From NCBI GenBank assembly GCA_029378245.1, contig JARKIF010000010.1, positions 1,612,001-1,676,000 of the forward strand: 64,000 nucleotides of DNA, written 5' to 3'. Shown here piece by piece: positions 54,790 to 64,000 of this stretch. Source of the stretch: Roridomyces roridus. Taxonomy: Eukaryota; Basidiomycota; Agaricomycetes; Agaricales; Mycenaceae. Position numbers and translations under genes: made by a program. Position 1 is the first letter of the stretch. Each line of letters starts with the position of its first letter. The notes under the pieces were generated by a model, which saw only the letters and a list, made by a program, of their open reading frames with translations, made no database searches and was not told where the DNA came from.

Positions 54790-57042
54790 ATGGACTCGAT
54801 ATCCCTTTCTACAATCGGGTTTTCAGCTCTCGCAGTGATTGGGGTGATCTACACCCTTGGATTCTCAGACAGGCGCCGTCCTCCCGGCCCTCGAGGACTG
54901 CCTCTCCTCGGCAATCTTCTGGATATCCCTGGAAAAGTATGCCCAGTCCTTCTCTAAACCTCATACCCACATATTTCAATCAGCATCTCGCAACATACTT
55001 CAGACAGCTCTGCGAAGAATATGGGGGACTCGTTTCACTTAACTTTGCTGGCTTTGCAAGTACTCCTTCCTCCACCATCCGCAAACATACTGATTTTTTT
55101 TCAGCGTATCATCCTCGTCGGCAATATGACTCTAGCCAGGGAATTGCTCGAGAAACGATCAGCCAAATTTTCATCCCGCCCAATCGTCCCCTACGCTGTG
55201 AGTCCACTCCGACCTTGATTGCTAGCAGCTAATGACGCTCCCATGCTCAGCTGTGTTACGATCCCGAACAGATCTACTGGACATCTGTGACAGGTCGGAA
55301 CCACTTCCTAGGCCGCAAGTTGACCGCTGGTATAATGGCGGGTGTGCGCGCCGGAGACACCGAGCTTCTCCAACAACTTGAGGCTTTGATCTGTACTACC
55401 CGACTTCTCGACGGCGGAGGGAAAGATTGGATGCGCGAGATGGAAAGGTACGCTTCGCCCCAGATTCGAGTTTCTCAGAATTGACGCTGGTGACTCTTAT
55501 ACCTAGAACGTCAGCGAGTATGATTCTCAGCGCTACATTTGGTCTGCATTGTCCCACCGGAGATGAGCCCGAGCTCAAGGAAGTTCTTGATGTATGTAAA
55601 CTCAGTTCAATCGTTCCGTCGCGCTGATCGTCGCCGTAGTGCGTCACCGAGCTCGTACAGCTTGCCAGTCCCTCAGGGAGCATTATCAACGCTCTGCCTT
55701 TCCTCGATATGATTCCTGGCCCTATGCCATGGAGGAAGCGCGCAACTGCTTTCCGGCAGCGGGAGGACGCACTATATGATCGGCTCGTCACCCGAGCTGT
55801 CTCGGGTGAGGCAGCGGGAATGAACACGTATGTTATTCAAATTGGTAGCTTTTTCAACCAACGTTCATGTTCGACCTCTCCAGATGGGCCGCTGAATTTG
55901 CCAGCCAAGACAAACCGGAAGGTGATCAGCGGAAATTGTTGAATACGATGAGCAGCGTCAGTTCACCATTCATCCTCTTGTCGTGATGACTTGAAATGAA
56001 CCAACCAGGCCGGTATTGAAACCGTATGCATTTCCTGTCCGTTTATCTGTGATTGTCTATTCAACGACCGACCCAGACCGCCACGTCGCTTCAAACCTTC
56101 GTACTCGCATGCCTTCTCTTTCCTCAATGGATCGCCCGTGCGCAGAAGGAAATTGACGCGGTCATCGGAAAGGATCGTATCCCAACCTTCAAAGACCGTC
56201 CGCAGCTACCGTACGTTGAGGCAGTCGTCCGAGGTGCGTCTTTACGCCGCGTGTTACCTACTCAGTAATGATTCGCATGTTAGAGACTCTTCGATGGCGC
56301 CCTGCAGGTTTGATTCATTCAACTTTGTGAACTAGAGGCTTTGATTCATCTGCAATACCCTAGTCCGGTTCGGCCTCCCACATGAATGCACTGCGGATGA
56401 CGTGGTGAAATATCAGGGGAAAGAGTATTTGATTCACAAGGACAGCATCGTATTCGCGGTCACATGGTGAGTCGGTTGGTTGAGATGTTCTCTAGTCCCG
56501 GCTTATTCATTCTGCGCAGGGCAATCGAGCACGACAAGACGCACGAGGATGCTGACGACTTTTCCCCGGGTCGTTTCTTGGACGAGAAAGGACAGCTGAG
56601 GCCTGGATACGAGAGTAGCGCGTTTGGTTTCGGCAGGCGTGGTACGTTGTCATCACTCTTCCTATGCAAGTGAGTGATTCATGATTTGACATCTCCCCAG
56701 TATGTCCCGGCCAGCCATTCGCGGAACGTTCACTTTGGATCAACATTGCCATGATGCTTTGGACTTTTGATATTCGGAAATCGACGGAAGTGGATGTGCA
56801 GACGGGCATGCCGTTCGAATATGGTTGTCAGGATGCCCAGTTTAGTGGAGCGGTGCGTTCCCTCTCTCAATGCTTCGTTTGAATGTGATTCAAAGAATGG
56901 TTCACAGTTGACCAACCCGCCTCTGGAATTCCCCGCCGTATTTCATCCGCGGAGTGCACATCATGCGGAGGTGGTCAGACAGGAGTGGGTGAATTGCGAG
57001 AAGGATTTGAATGTCTTGTTGCCGCAGCGAAAGGGCCGATAG
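54790..57042 (+). CDS. Cytochrome P450 monooxygenase (P450-3)
   Basis: Third paralogue. Anchor IGFSALAVIGVIYTLGF, hinge RRPPGPRGLPLLGNLLDIP, QLCEEYGGLVSLNFAGF, YWTSVTGRNHFLGRKL, CPTGDEPELKEV, canonical I-helix AGIETT on a 15-nt exon (56009-56023), YVEAVVR, ETLRWRPA, HECTADDVV, FSPGRFLDEKGQL, the heme loop FGFGRRVCPGQPFAE and the end LNVLLPQRKGR. Of the three copies it has the most standard oxygen-activation motif. About thirteen short introns; no interruption found. ER-anchored monooxygenase of unknown substrate. Divergent from gene X with about 380 bp between starts. Confidence 0.9.
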
Positions 57043-57435
57043 ATGTGAATTACGGCCAATATTCGGCGGAAAATTCAACTTCAAGATTTTAGCACCTTCT
57101 CTTATCTTGGGCGCAGAAGAAAACACGGAACTGGTGATGCGCGAAGTAAAAGCGAGGCTGTACTAATAGAGAGAGGCTCGGCTCTCCAACTTTAAAGTTC
57201 AACTTCAAATTTGAAACCTCAATACGAGCGACGATCTCAGGGAGAAAGTCCGAGAAATCCGGGTGTTAACTGGGTGTTAAATAAGAGGCGTCGAAGAAAA
57301 CGTTAGGAAACGATCTTGAGACAGCCACGGGAATGACGCCGACTTGACGCCGACCAAGTTGTTTGTTCAAGCATCTGTCACAAACCTGTCACGGATCTCT
57401 TTCCTGCCGTCCACTCTTTGCCTGCACCCTTGGCC
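57043..57435. other. Intergenic, no gene seen
   Basis: Between the P450-3 stop and the next F-box-like gene. Contains AAGTTCAACTTCAAATTTGAA near 57190-57212, an imperfect palindrome, and a repeated GACGCCGACTTGACGCCGACC near 57336-57356. Confidence 0.5.
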
Positions 57436-58785
57436 ATGGCCACCGTGGATAGTCTCCCCAATGAACTCTTAATTTCCAGCCTCAAGCTAGCCGCCGATGC
57501 CCCCTTGCCATCCTCCAGCCTCGCGCCGGCAATCCCAATCTGCGCAACGCTCGTCAGTGCCCGTTGGTGCGCAGTGGCAGAACTCTCCATCCTCGGCCCG
57601 CATCTCGCACGCTGGCGCACGGTGGCATTCCTCGCCCTGCTGCACGAGCTGGAGAAGTTCCGGAGCTTCATCGCCTCTGCACCTCGTTTTCCTTGCCTCG
57701 AGTCGCTCAATCTCTCCTGCACGGATGGCAATGATTTCCAAGATCCCTATTACATAACAGCTATCGCGCAGCTCACCGCTCTGCGCTCCCTCAAATCAAA
57801 CGGTCTTTCCATATTGGGATTCGTGCCCCTTGCATCCATGCTCCAGGCGCTTGACATCAACCTCGACTATGCACGGTCCGTGGCAGCATACGTACATCTC
57901 CTTCGCGCAATACTTGAGAGCCCCGCTTGCCGCCTCACCACCCTCGTCCTCCGCAATTTCCGCACCAAATCAGGGCCCACCTGGCCCCCGCCCGCCCCCA
58001 TCGCAGCCCACACCCTCCGCTCGTTCGCCGTCAACTTTGCCAAGTCATTTTATGGATATGTACAGTTGGACCCGTGGACGGCGACGCGCTACGAGTGTCT
58101 CGAGGTCCTCACCAACCTCATCACCATGCCCAACCTTGAGCGCCTCGAAATCCTCGGCGGATTCCGCGGTGGATTCAAAGACGCGTCGTACATCGAGAAG
58201 TCGGGCGAATGTCAATGGCCGAGAGAGGAAAGCAGCCCATCGCTCTTCCCACACCTCCGCGAGCTTTGTCTGGAGGACATGTGCTTCAGTCCAACGAACC
58301 TTGAGCTAATCCAGTCCATCAGCCCCGATATAACGCACCTCGAGCTGATATACACGTCGTGCAACCAACATCTACTAGACCCCGATCTCCAATGGTCTGC
58401 CGTACGCAACCTCACTATCGAGGCGCACGAAGGTCGTGGTACCCCCTGGTGGTTGCAGCGGTTCCTTCGAAGGTGCAGTCTGGATGTCCCATACGATGAG
58501 ATGGTGCTGTCGGTTGTACCGCCCCGGCACCAAATGGCGTTGAATCGCTCTTACGTATGGCAGATATATTGTGCAAAAAGATTTTACAACTTTGACCCAA
58601 AATGCAACTACAACTTTGGTTTCGAGCAACACAACTTGAACTTCCAGGACCGCAACTTCATGGAATACAACAACAACTCACTATTCGGGAGGAACAACTT
58701 GATTTTGAATGTTTTGCAAGTATTGATTCTGGCAACACATCCTTGCCTGAACTTGATCCCATCATCAGAGTTCGTCTGCCGGTAG
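57436..58785 (+). CDS. F-box-like / LRR protein with Asn-rich tail
   Basis: Intronless frame of 449 residues. MATVDSLPNELLISSLKLA is an F-box-like start, followed by RWCAVAELSILG and leucine-rich segments (FPCLESLNLSC, LTALRSLKSNGL, MPNLERLEILGG, FPHLRELCLEDM, ITHLELIYTS). After about residue 375 the composition changes to Asn/Phe-rich (YNFDPKCNYNFGF, MEYNNNS), encoded by CAACTT/CAACAA-type DNA also found in noncoding repeats at 59720-59950. The tail may therefore derive from an inserted repeat, and the stop may not be ancestral. Likely SCF adaptor; target unknown. Confidence 0.72.
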   Translation: MATVDSLPNELLISSLKLAADAPLPSSSLAPAIPICATLVSARWCAVAELSILGPHLARWRTVAFLALLHELEKFRSFIASAPRFPCLESLNLSCTDGNDFQDPYYITAIAQLTALRSLKSNGLSILGFVPLASMLQALDINLDYARSVAAYVHLLRAILESPACRLTTLVLRNFRTKSGPTWPPPAPIAAHTLRSFAVNFAKSFYGYVQLDPWTATRYECLEVLTNLITMPNLERLEILGGFRGGFKDASYIEKSGECQWPREESSPSLFPHLRELCLEDMCFSPTNLELIQSISPDITHLELIYTSCNQHLLDPDLQWSAVRNLTIEAHEGRGTPWWLQRFLRRCSLDVPYDEMVLSVVPPRHQMALNRSYVWQIYCAKRFYNFDPKCNYNFGFEQHNLNFQDRNFMEYNNNSLFGRNNLILNVLQVLILATHPCLNLIPSSEFVCR

Positions 58786-59719
58786 CGGCCGCGGCCGTCG
58801 GGTCGCCACAGCTGGGCCATAGAATTTGTTTCTCTGGAACCACGCCTGTCAGATTTCCTCTAAATATTGATGAGCCCGGGGCTGCATGGGAGGGGATAAT
58901 GGATATGAATGCTGGGAGCCATGAGATCATTGCAAGTCGGTGATATCAATGATTCCCTGACCCGGAGGATGTTCAGGTTGTGGCATTGTGCGGTGTCTCT
59001 GATGGTCTCTTGCACTGTTCAGATTGAATGGTTCAACCCACTACCGAATCAGTGCCATTGCAGAATAATTATGTTGAGCTCGAGCGTACCAGTGGAATAT
59101 TGATCGTGAATGGTTGAAAATTCTGTGTGCGTAATTACTGATTGACTGAGCGAAGTCCCAGGGGATTCTCGAAACATCCCATGCTTTTAAGCATCATACA
59201 AGGGAATCACACAATACCCGTTGACTTCCCTAGCAGAAGCCACCTCCACGCGTTCACAAGCACATGACAATGGGAGTCGATTGAAATTGAACATGCCGGT
59301 GACTGCCGATCCACTGCCGATATTCCGACTGGTGCGCTAATGTGATCTTTCCCCTCATCAATGAGCATCCTGGCAAGGGTATACGCTCCTGAGCTGTGTG
59401 GGATTTCAAAAGCTTGAACATGATCCTTTCTGATCATCTTTGATGGTTGAATTCAGTGGGGCCCGGGCGAGGCAACGAGGCAGTGGATCGGCAGACTCGG
59501 AGAACAGCACCGGGCAGTGGCACGGCGCCGGCACTAATCACAACTGTGTACAATTTCGCGCAACAAATACACTGATGAGAAGGAAAGTTTGCTCCTCCCA
59601 AAACTGCGCGCGGGTTTGGTCCCCGGACAAACTGAGGTCTCTTTTGGAGGAAATTTGAAATAGCCCAGTTCAAGCAAGACCTCAATATTTATCCTTAGGA
59701 CTCAAACAACGGAGAAGAA
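58786..59719. other. Intergenic, no gene seen
   Basis: Contains a GCGGCCGCGGCCG string just after the F-box stop (58787-58799) and sequences resembling 59740-59800 (AAATATTGATGAGCCCGG). No coding frame with motifs. Confidence 0.5.
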
Positions 59720-59950
59720 TCCTAAACTAAGTATATGGATGTGTTCCGAGCCCCAGCCGCGGGGCTCTGCCACTGGCCCGGCACCTCTATATTTATCTGC
59801 CAGATTTCCGGTTCTGACTCCAGACAAGTTGACTGGAGTTGCCAAAGGGCCATTCTAAAGATGTTGTCTCCAAGCTCAAGTTGTAGTTGTCCACAAGCGA
59901 AGTTGTAGTAGCAAAGTTGTAAGTTGCATCCGTGCAAATCGAAGTTGTTG
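59720..59950 (-). repeat. CAACTT-rich repeat related to the F-box tail
   Basis: On the minus strand, CAACTTC/CAACTAC units alternate (CTACAACTTCG, CAACTACAACTTG), followed by a TTTGGCAACTC and AAATATAGAGGTGCCGGGCC. The same order of features, diverged, is seen at 58585-58880 on the + strand, so these are inverted members of one repeat family. Confidence 0.45.
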
Positions 59951-59974
59951 TAAACCCGTCGGCTTACAGATCAC

Positions 59975-60650
59975 ATGGTCGCTTACATACACAGTCTTCT
60001 CTTGTCGTTTACCGTCTTGTCGTCCTCGTCGTACGCGCTACCCGCTCGTCGTCTCCGAATATACCGTAGTTCTGTTGACTCGGTGTGTGTCTTGGCTTTC
60101 CAGTGTTCCTGCTCGGCAGCAGGCTTCCACTTTTTTTCACCTCCAACTACGGACCATCCTCCATCCTTTCGGCCTTTCACCTTCGTATCGAGCTCCTCGC
60201 CTTTGGTCTTTCGTGCCAACGCACCCGCCCGGCACTCTGCACGCACGTTTGATAGCTCCGCGCTGTCTTGTCGCTAGCCGACGCTTGCCCGACACGCCCC
60301 ACGCTGCCACGTCACCGCTCTCCCATCGAGTCCTCGCCCCTCCTCGTGCTCGTTCCGCACGCTGCGAACCCGGCTGTGCCCTGCCACATTTGGTGTGGTC
60401 GTTGGCCGCCTCCTGCGCCGCTGCCGTGCAACCCGTGCCACGTCATCACGTCACCACCGTCTCGTCGAGCTCACATCTTCCTTCGGCCTTCCTCGTGCTC
60501 GTTCCTCACGGCCATGGCCACATCGTTCGTGCGATGCAACTGCCGTCCTCGCTGTTTGCCGCCTCCTGCGCCATAGTGGTGCCGCCGCGTCACGACTTGC
60601 ATGGGTGATTGCTGAACCTTTAGGTTTGGCTACCCAAGGCATCTTCGTTT
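59975..60650. other. C/T-rich low-complexity region with internal repeats
   Basis: Strong pyrimidine bias and repeated GTGCTCGTTCC, CGCCTCCTGCGCC and CGTCACCAC-type strings leave several frames open by composition. None has a signal peptide plus domain or supported splice pattern. Confidence 0.5.
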
Positions 60651-61689
60651 TTGTCCATCAGTGGCAGTGCTTGTAATTGATTGATTGCCATGCCGAGATG
60701 TGCCTCGCTTCAAAGCTTCACGAGCTTAGTTGACAACCAGCTTTTCTATCGTTCCAAAGGCACTCTGCAGCGAGCCGAGTTAAATTTCAGCACCGCAGGT
60801 TTGAGCCCAACATCTGAGCGGTCGATGCTACTAACATGCGGCACGAGCCACGATGTCCGTGACGGGAGAAAGGTGATATGGGTCTGCATCCACTCCGTCT
60901 CCGTTTCCGCCGGATGCTTGAATGAACACCGGTGGACAGTTCTTCCTTCACCCCTCTCCCAATGCATATGCGCGCCAATAAATGTATTGAGTATGTGTGG
61001 ACTGTCTCTCTTCCACTTGAATTCAACCAGCATCTGAGGTAGGTTCAAATCCTGATCCGAGTGTGGCCAGATCATGATCATCACCACAGTCACCGCGGGC
61101 GCCTGCGGCGGCAGTGCGGCCTGACCCTGGTCTTTGTCTTTCTCACCATGACGGATTTTCTGCTGCGCGCACTCAACTCGCGGCCGACTGGCGAGCGCAT
61201 TCGAACTTCTGGACCGGCGGCACTTTGTTTTACACCAATCAGCTCCTCGATGCAAGCTGCATTGCATCCCCTACAGCTCCTCTCTCAACCTCGGAGTCTC
61301 TGGAATTTCTCTCAAATGCTAGCACGCACGCTCAGCTAACAGCTGCTGACTGATGTACAACCCTTTTCGACAGAGTCCTGTATTCAGACGTGCCGGGACA
61401 TACTATGCGTCTCCTCGGCGATGTGGACTTTCGACTCCACATATGACCTTTCCCCTCAATTTCTCACTTTGCCACACACATCTCTGGGTTCCGACCTTGT
61501 CTTCTGTTGCGAGACGGCTAGCGGCTAACTCAGCCCAATAGCTCATAGCCATCTTTCTGTTGACCAAAACCAAAACTTCTGCTCCAGGCTACCGTCCGCT
61601 GGGAATATTCTCGCCTCCAAAGTCATGAAAAATGGCAAAATCCTCAAGACCCGTCATCACACCGAGGTACGAGGTGATTTGATGAAGCG
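60651..61689. other. Intergenic, no gene seen
   Basis: Short open frames lacking motifs; nothing structured recognised. Confidence 0.45.
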
Positions 61690-61965
61690 TCTGTCTACGA
61701 GAGACTATCAAGACCCCGCTGCTTGATCTCACGCGTCTCGATCTCGGCAGTCCTTCCGACTCCTTCAACGCCCACTATTTCCTGCAGTTGAGCCACGTCC
61801 ACGAAATTCTTTGGCTGCCGATAAGTACCGTTATCTCCAACTTTGCTCCAACTCATCTCAATCTTATTTGCACTAGTCAGGGTCTAGCTTACATCTTAGA
61901 ATGTCTGTGCCTGCCAGTGGGCGATCATCGTCGATTTGATTTATGCACTTCCGAGTCCCTTTGAT
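61690..61965 (+). pseudogene. Possible F-box/LRR gene fragment
   Basis: A frame with CLRETIKTPLLDLTRLDLGS, FLQLSHVHEILWLP and LAYILECLCLPVGD has the Leu-rich rhythm of basidiomycete F-box proteins. It is closed by stops on both sides, and no start or F-box motif is present. A relic is more likely than an expressed exon. Confidence 0.3.
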
Positions 61966-63843
61966 CTCTCCGTTCTTGACGTCGCGTCGGGTTCTAATTA
62001 TTTAACACGCGCAGGTTTTCAGGAACGCCAGTCTCCTTTCGGTCAGAGTCCATGTTCGCCAATGTTCAACCATTTCGTTGATAGTACTCGTGACGCTCGT
62101 GGTGTCAATGACGTCGCACTCGGGCGTGCCAATTTTGAGTGCTATTAGTACCAGCTGCTCATCTAAGCACTACCAGTGAGTGACCCTATCCCCAATGTCA
62201 CCCGAATTCTGAGGAGATCCGCAGTTCTTCACCCAGCAGCCAGCTCAAAACTGGAGCATTTCCGCTGGATTGACTTTTAAATTATGGCCTGCCGCCCAGG
62301 AGAAGACATTAAGGGCGTGTTATGCGGCGTCCCGCAACGTGTTGATTCTCGATTCACGCGAACCGAAGCAGGACTCGGAAGTGAGTCTTCCCTCATTGTG
62401 GCCTTTGCATTAATATTTCGTTCTGTTCATACTGAATTCGATTGCATGAACAAGTGGTGCGATATCCTCCAAGTGGTACCCTGGCTTACTGCAAAGACTG
62501 AAATGGTCTGCGCTGCTAGACCCCGAGTTATTTTGCTCGTAATAATATGTTGGGCATGGAATCAAGAGGTAAGTTGATTTCGCGCTGTTAATGCTGAAAT
62601 TGGCGCTCCGTCCCACTTTTCCATCTGCGTGTACATATGCGACACTTTCTGCACCTGCCAGTGGCTCAATGTAAAACATCTATCAGTAATGGCCCGGATT
62701 GGACTGCCGGAGTGGGGCGTAGGCACACTTTGTTTCGTTGAACCACTTCGCTGTTAGCCTTCCCCGGCCGTTGTCTGCCGGGATACACGAGATACGGCCG
62801 TCACATACATTAAGAGGCGGCACATCGTCATGCACGCGTTCGAGAGAAACGACTCATTCTGATAATGAGCCGTGTTTCACGTCAGATGCGGCTCATTCGG
62901 AGTCATTCCCCGTGGATGACTCTCCCATCGGCGCCAGCGCGACCAGCCTACATTTGGCCTGCTTTCGTCGTCGATCAAATTTGGGCTTCATGTTCCAAGG
63001 ACCTAAGTACCTACACATGGGAATCCTGAGCATGTGCAGAGCAAACGAACGAACCGAGTCCACCCAGAGCGGGGAGGCTTAACAGCGGGATTGGAACGAG
63101 AATATGAAATTTAGAGCATCTTAAACCAATCGTAAACGGCTAAGTAGTATGTAGATAGAACGAGCCGACGCCGCACCCGAAATGGACGACGCGGACGGAG
63201 GGCAAGGGAGTCGCGCTCCACAGAAAAGGCATCACAATGTTTGTCAAGCGTTGCGGCCCCAAAAACGACCAGTAGAAACGACGATAGGCCCACAGGAAGT
63301 GACGCCCGCCGCGTCGTCCGCCCGTCCGCCGATCCCACCTCGCGCCAGCCACCAACCATCCATCCGAACGCCAAACGAAGATGAAATCAAATGAAACTTA
63401 CCCGTTGATACTATGTCTTCTGCACGTTCCTATCCATCATGTACCGCGTCTGCGGCGTTCCAGCCTTGTGTACCCGATCAAACGACCAGCGTGGCGAGCG
63501 AGCATTGGCGAAAGCGGCCCCACCTCCAGCAGGAAAGCTTCACCCGATGACATGGCCAACGACGGTGTTGGCGTCCTGGGTGGGCAGATGGTAGTCGGGA
63601 GAGAGGACTCAGAGAAGCCATTGACGTGATCCGCTTGTGGTCTGATTGCTTTGATCGGCAATCCCACGGGGATGTGCCGCATCTCGTTGAAACACGGCTC
63701 ATTCCCTGAATGTGTCGTTTCTCTCAGATCTATGTGCCTTGTCTCAATGTATGTTATGTCCTCGTCTTGTATATCCTCGTTGTCTGCCGGGTATGTATGT
63801 ACTTATCCACCCAGAAACTGAACTTAAGATTGAAGATTTTGCT
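61966..63843. other. Intergenic, no gene seen
   Basis: 1.9 kb without recognisable coding or RNA features; short open frames on both strands lack domains and differ in composition from nearby real genes. Confidence 0.45.
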
Positions 63844-64000
63844 CTACTGGATGCTGTAGAAATGAACAAGAAACAGAGCGAAAGGTTCAGCACCCGCCTC
63901 GAAGAGGCCCAATCCCAAGTCATACCCATCCTCCTCAGTTTTCCCTGCAATCGTCCCCGCACCGTGCTTGTCCTTGCACGCGCCGTGCCGCCTTGCGCCC
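63844..64000 (-). CDS. Possible 3' end of a gene running off the window
   Basis: A minus-strand frame is open from the window edge to a TAG at 63844-63846 and reads through KHGAGTIAGKTEEDGYDLG and LFEAGAEPF. The acidic, Gly-rich composition resembles a protein C-terminus, but 52 residues are too few to identify, and chance cannot be excluded. Confidence 0.3.
   Translation of the reverse strand, partial: GARRHGACKDKHGAGTIAGKTEEDGYDLGLGLFEAGAEPFALFLVHFYSIQ

Noticed and set aside
59975..60610. Several long overlapping frames on both strands
   Set aside because: Explained by C/T-rich low complexity with internal repeats; no domain or codon-usage signal.

Overview
This window is nuclear DNA of a filamentous basidiomycete, most likely a wood- or litter-decaying Agaricomycete. 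Genes are cut by many 45-65 nt GT-AG introns, some exons are only 7-15 nt long, and the gene content is typical of that group: class II heme peroxidase, CBM1-bearing esterase, GH28 pectinase, expanded P450s, F-box/LRR-like proteins and a basidiomycete reducing polyketide synthase. No species can be named from the sequence alone.

Layout. 0-6 kb: CCGCA-rich repeat, a zinc alcohol dehydrogenase, then repeats and the inverted, deleted copy of a peroxidase locus, which abuts a truncated and frameshifted F-box gene. 7.5-15 kb: a small membrane protein with an internal deletion, a tRNA-like element, P450-1, an intact class II peroxidase, and a relic of a methyltransferase-like gene ('gene X'). 16-25 kb: a polyketide synthase with order KS-AT-DH-(decayed MT)-(decayed ER)-KR-ACP-reductase. 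26-31 kb: a secreted CE4 deacetylase with a ricin-B/CBM13-like tail, a P450 fossil, an alpha/beta hydrolase and a PgdA-like CE4 deacetylase. 31-34 kb: repeats, including a CACAG-ended MITE. 34-41 kb: a PHO84-type phosphate transporter, an F-box-like gene and P450-2. 41-48 kb: GH28 polygalacturonase, three tandem metallo-beta-lactamase-fold genes plus a decayed fourth, and a CBM1-SGNH esterase. 48-57 kb: a small gene, a frameshifted second membrane protein, a TNT-domain NADase-like gene whose first intron holds a 1050-bp inverted-repeat element, another CACAG-ended element, an intact gene X and P450-3. 57-64 kb: an F-box-like gene, then about 5 kb without convincing genes.

How the parts relate. 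Peroxidase, GH28, CBM1 esterase and CE4 proteins are secreted wall-active enzymes. The phosphate transporter is nutritional. The PKS with P450-1 and the alpha/beta hydrolase could form a small metabolite cluster, but only proximity supports that. The three P450s are paralogues, and fragments of peroxidase, gene X and its promoter recur at 1.2, 5-6, 14-16 and 53.7-54.5 kb, so the window has been shaped by repeated segmental duplication, inversion and decay.

Exon boundaries were placed by eye from splice signals and family motifs; outer gene ends are more reliable than each internal junction.
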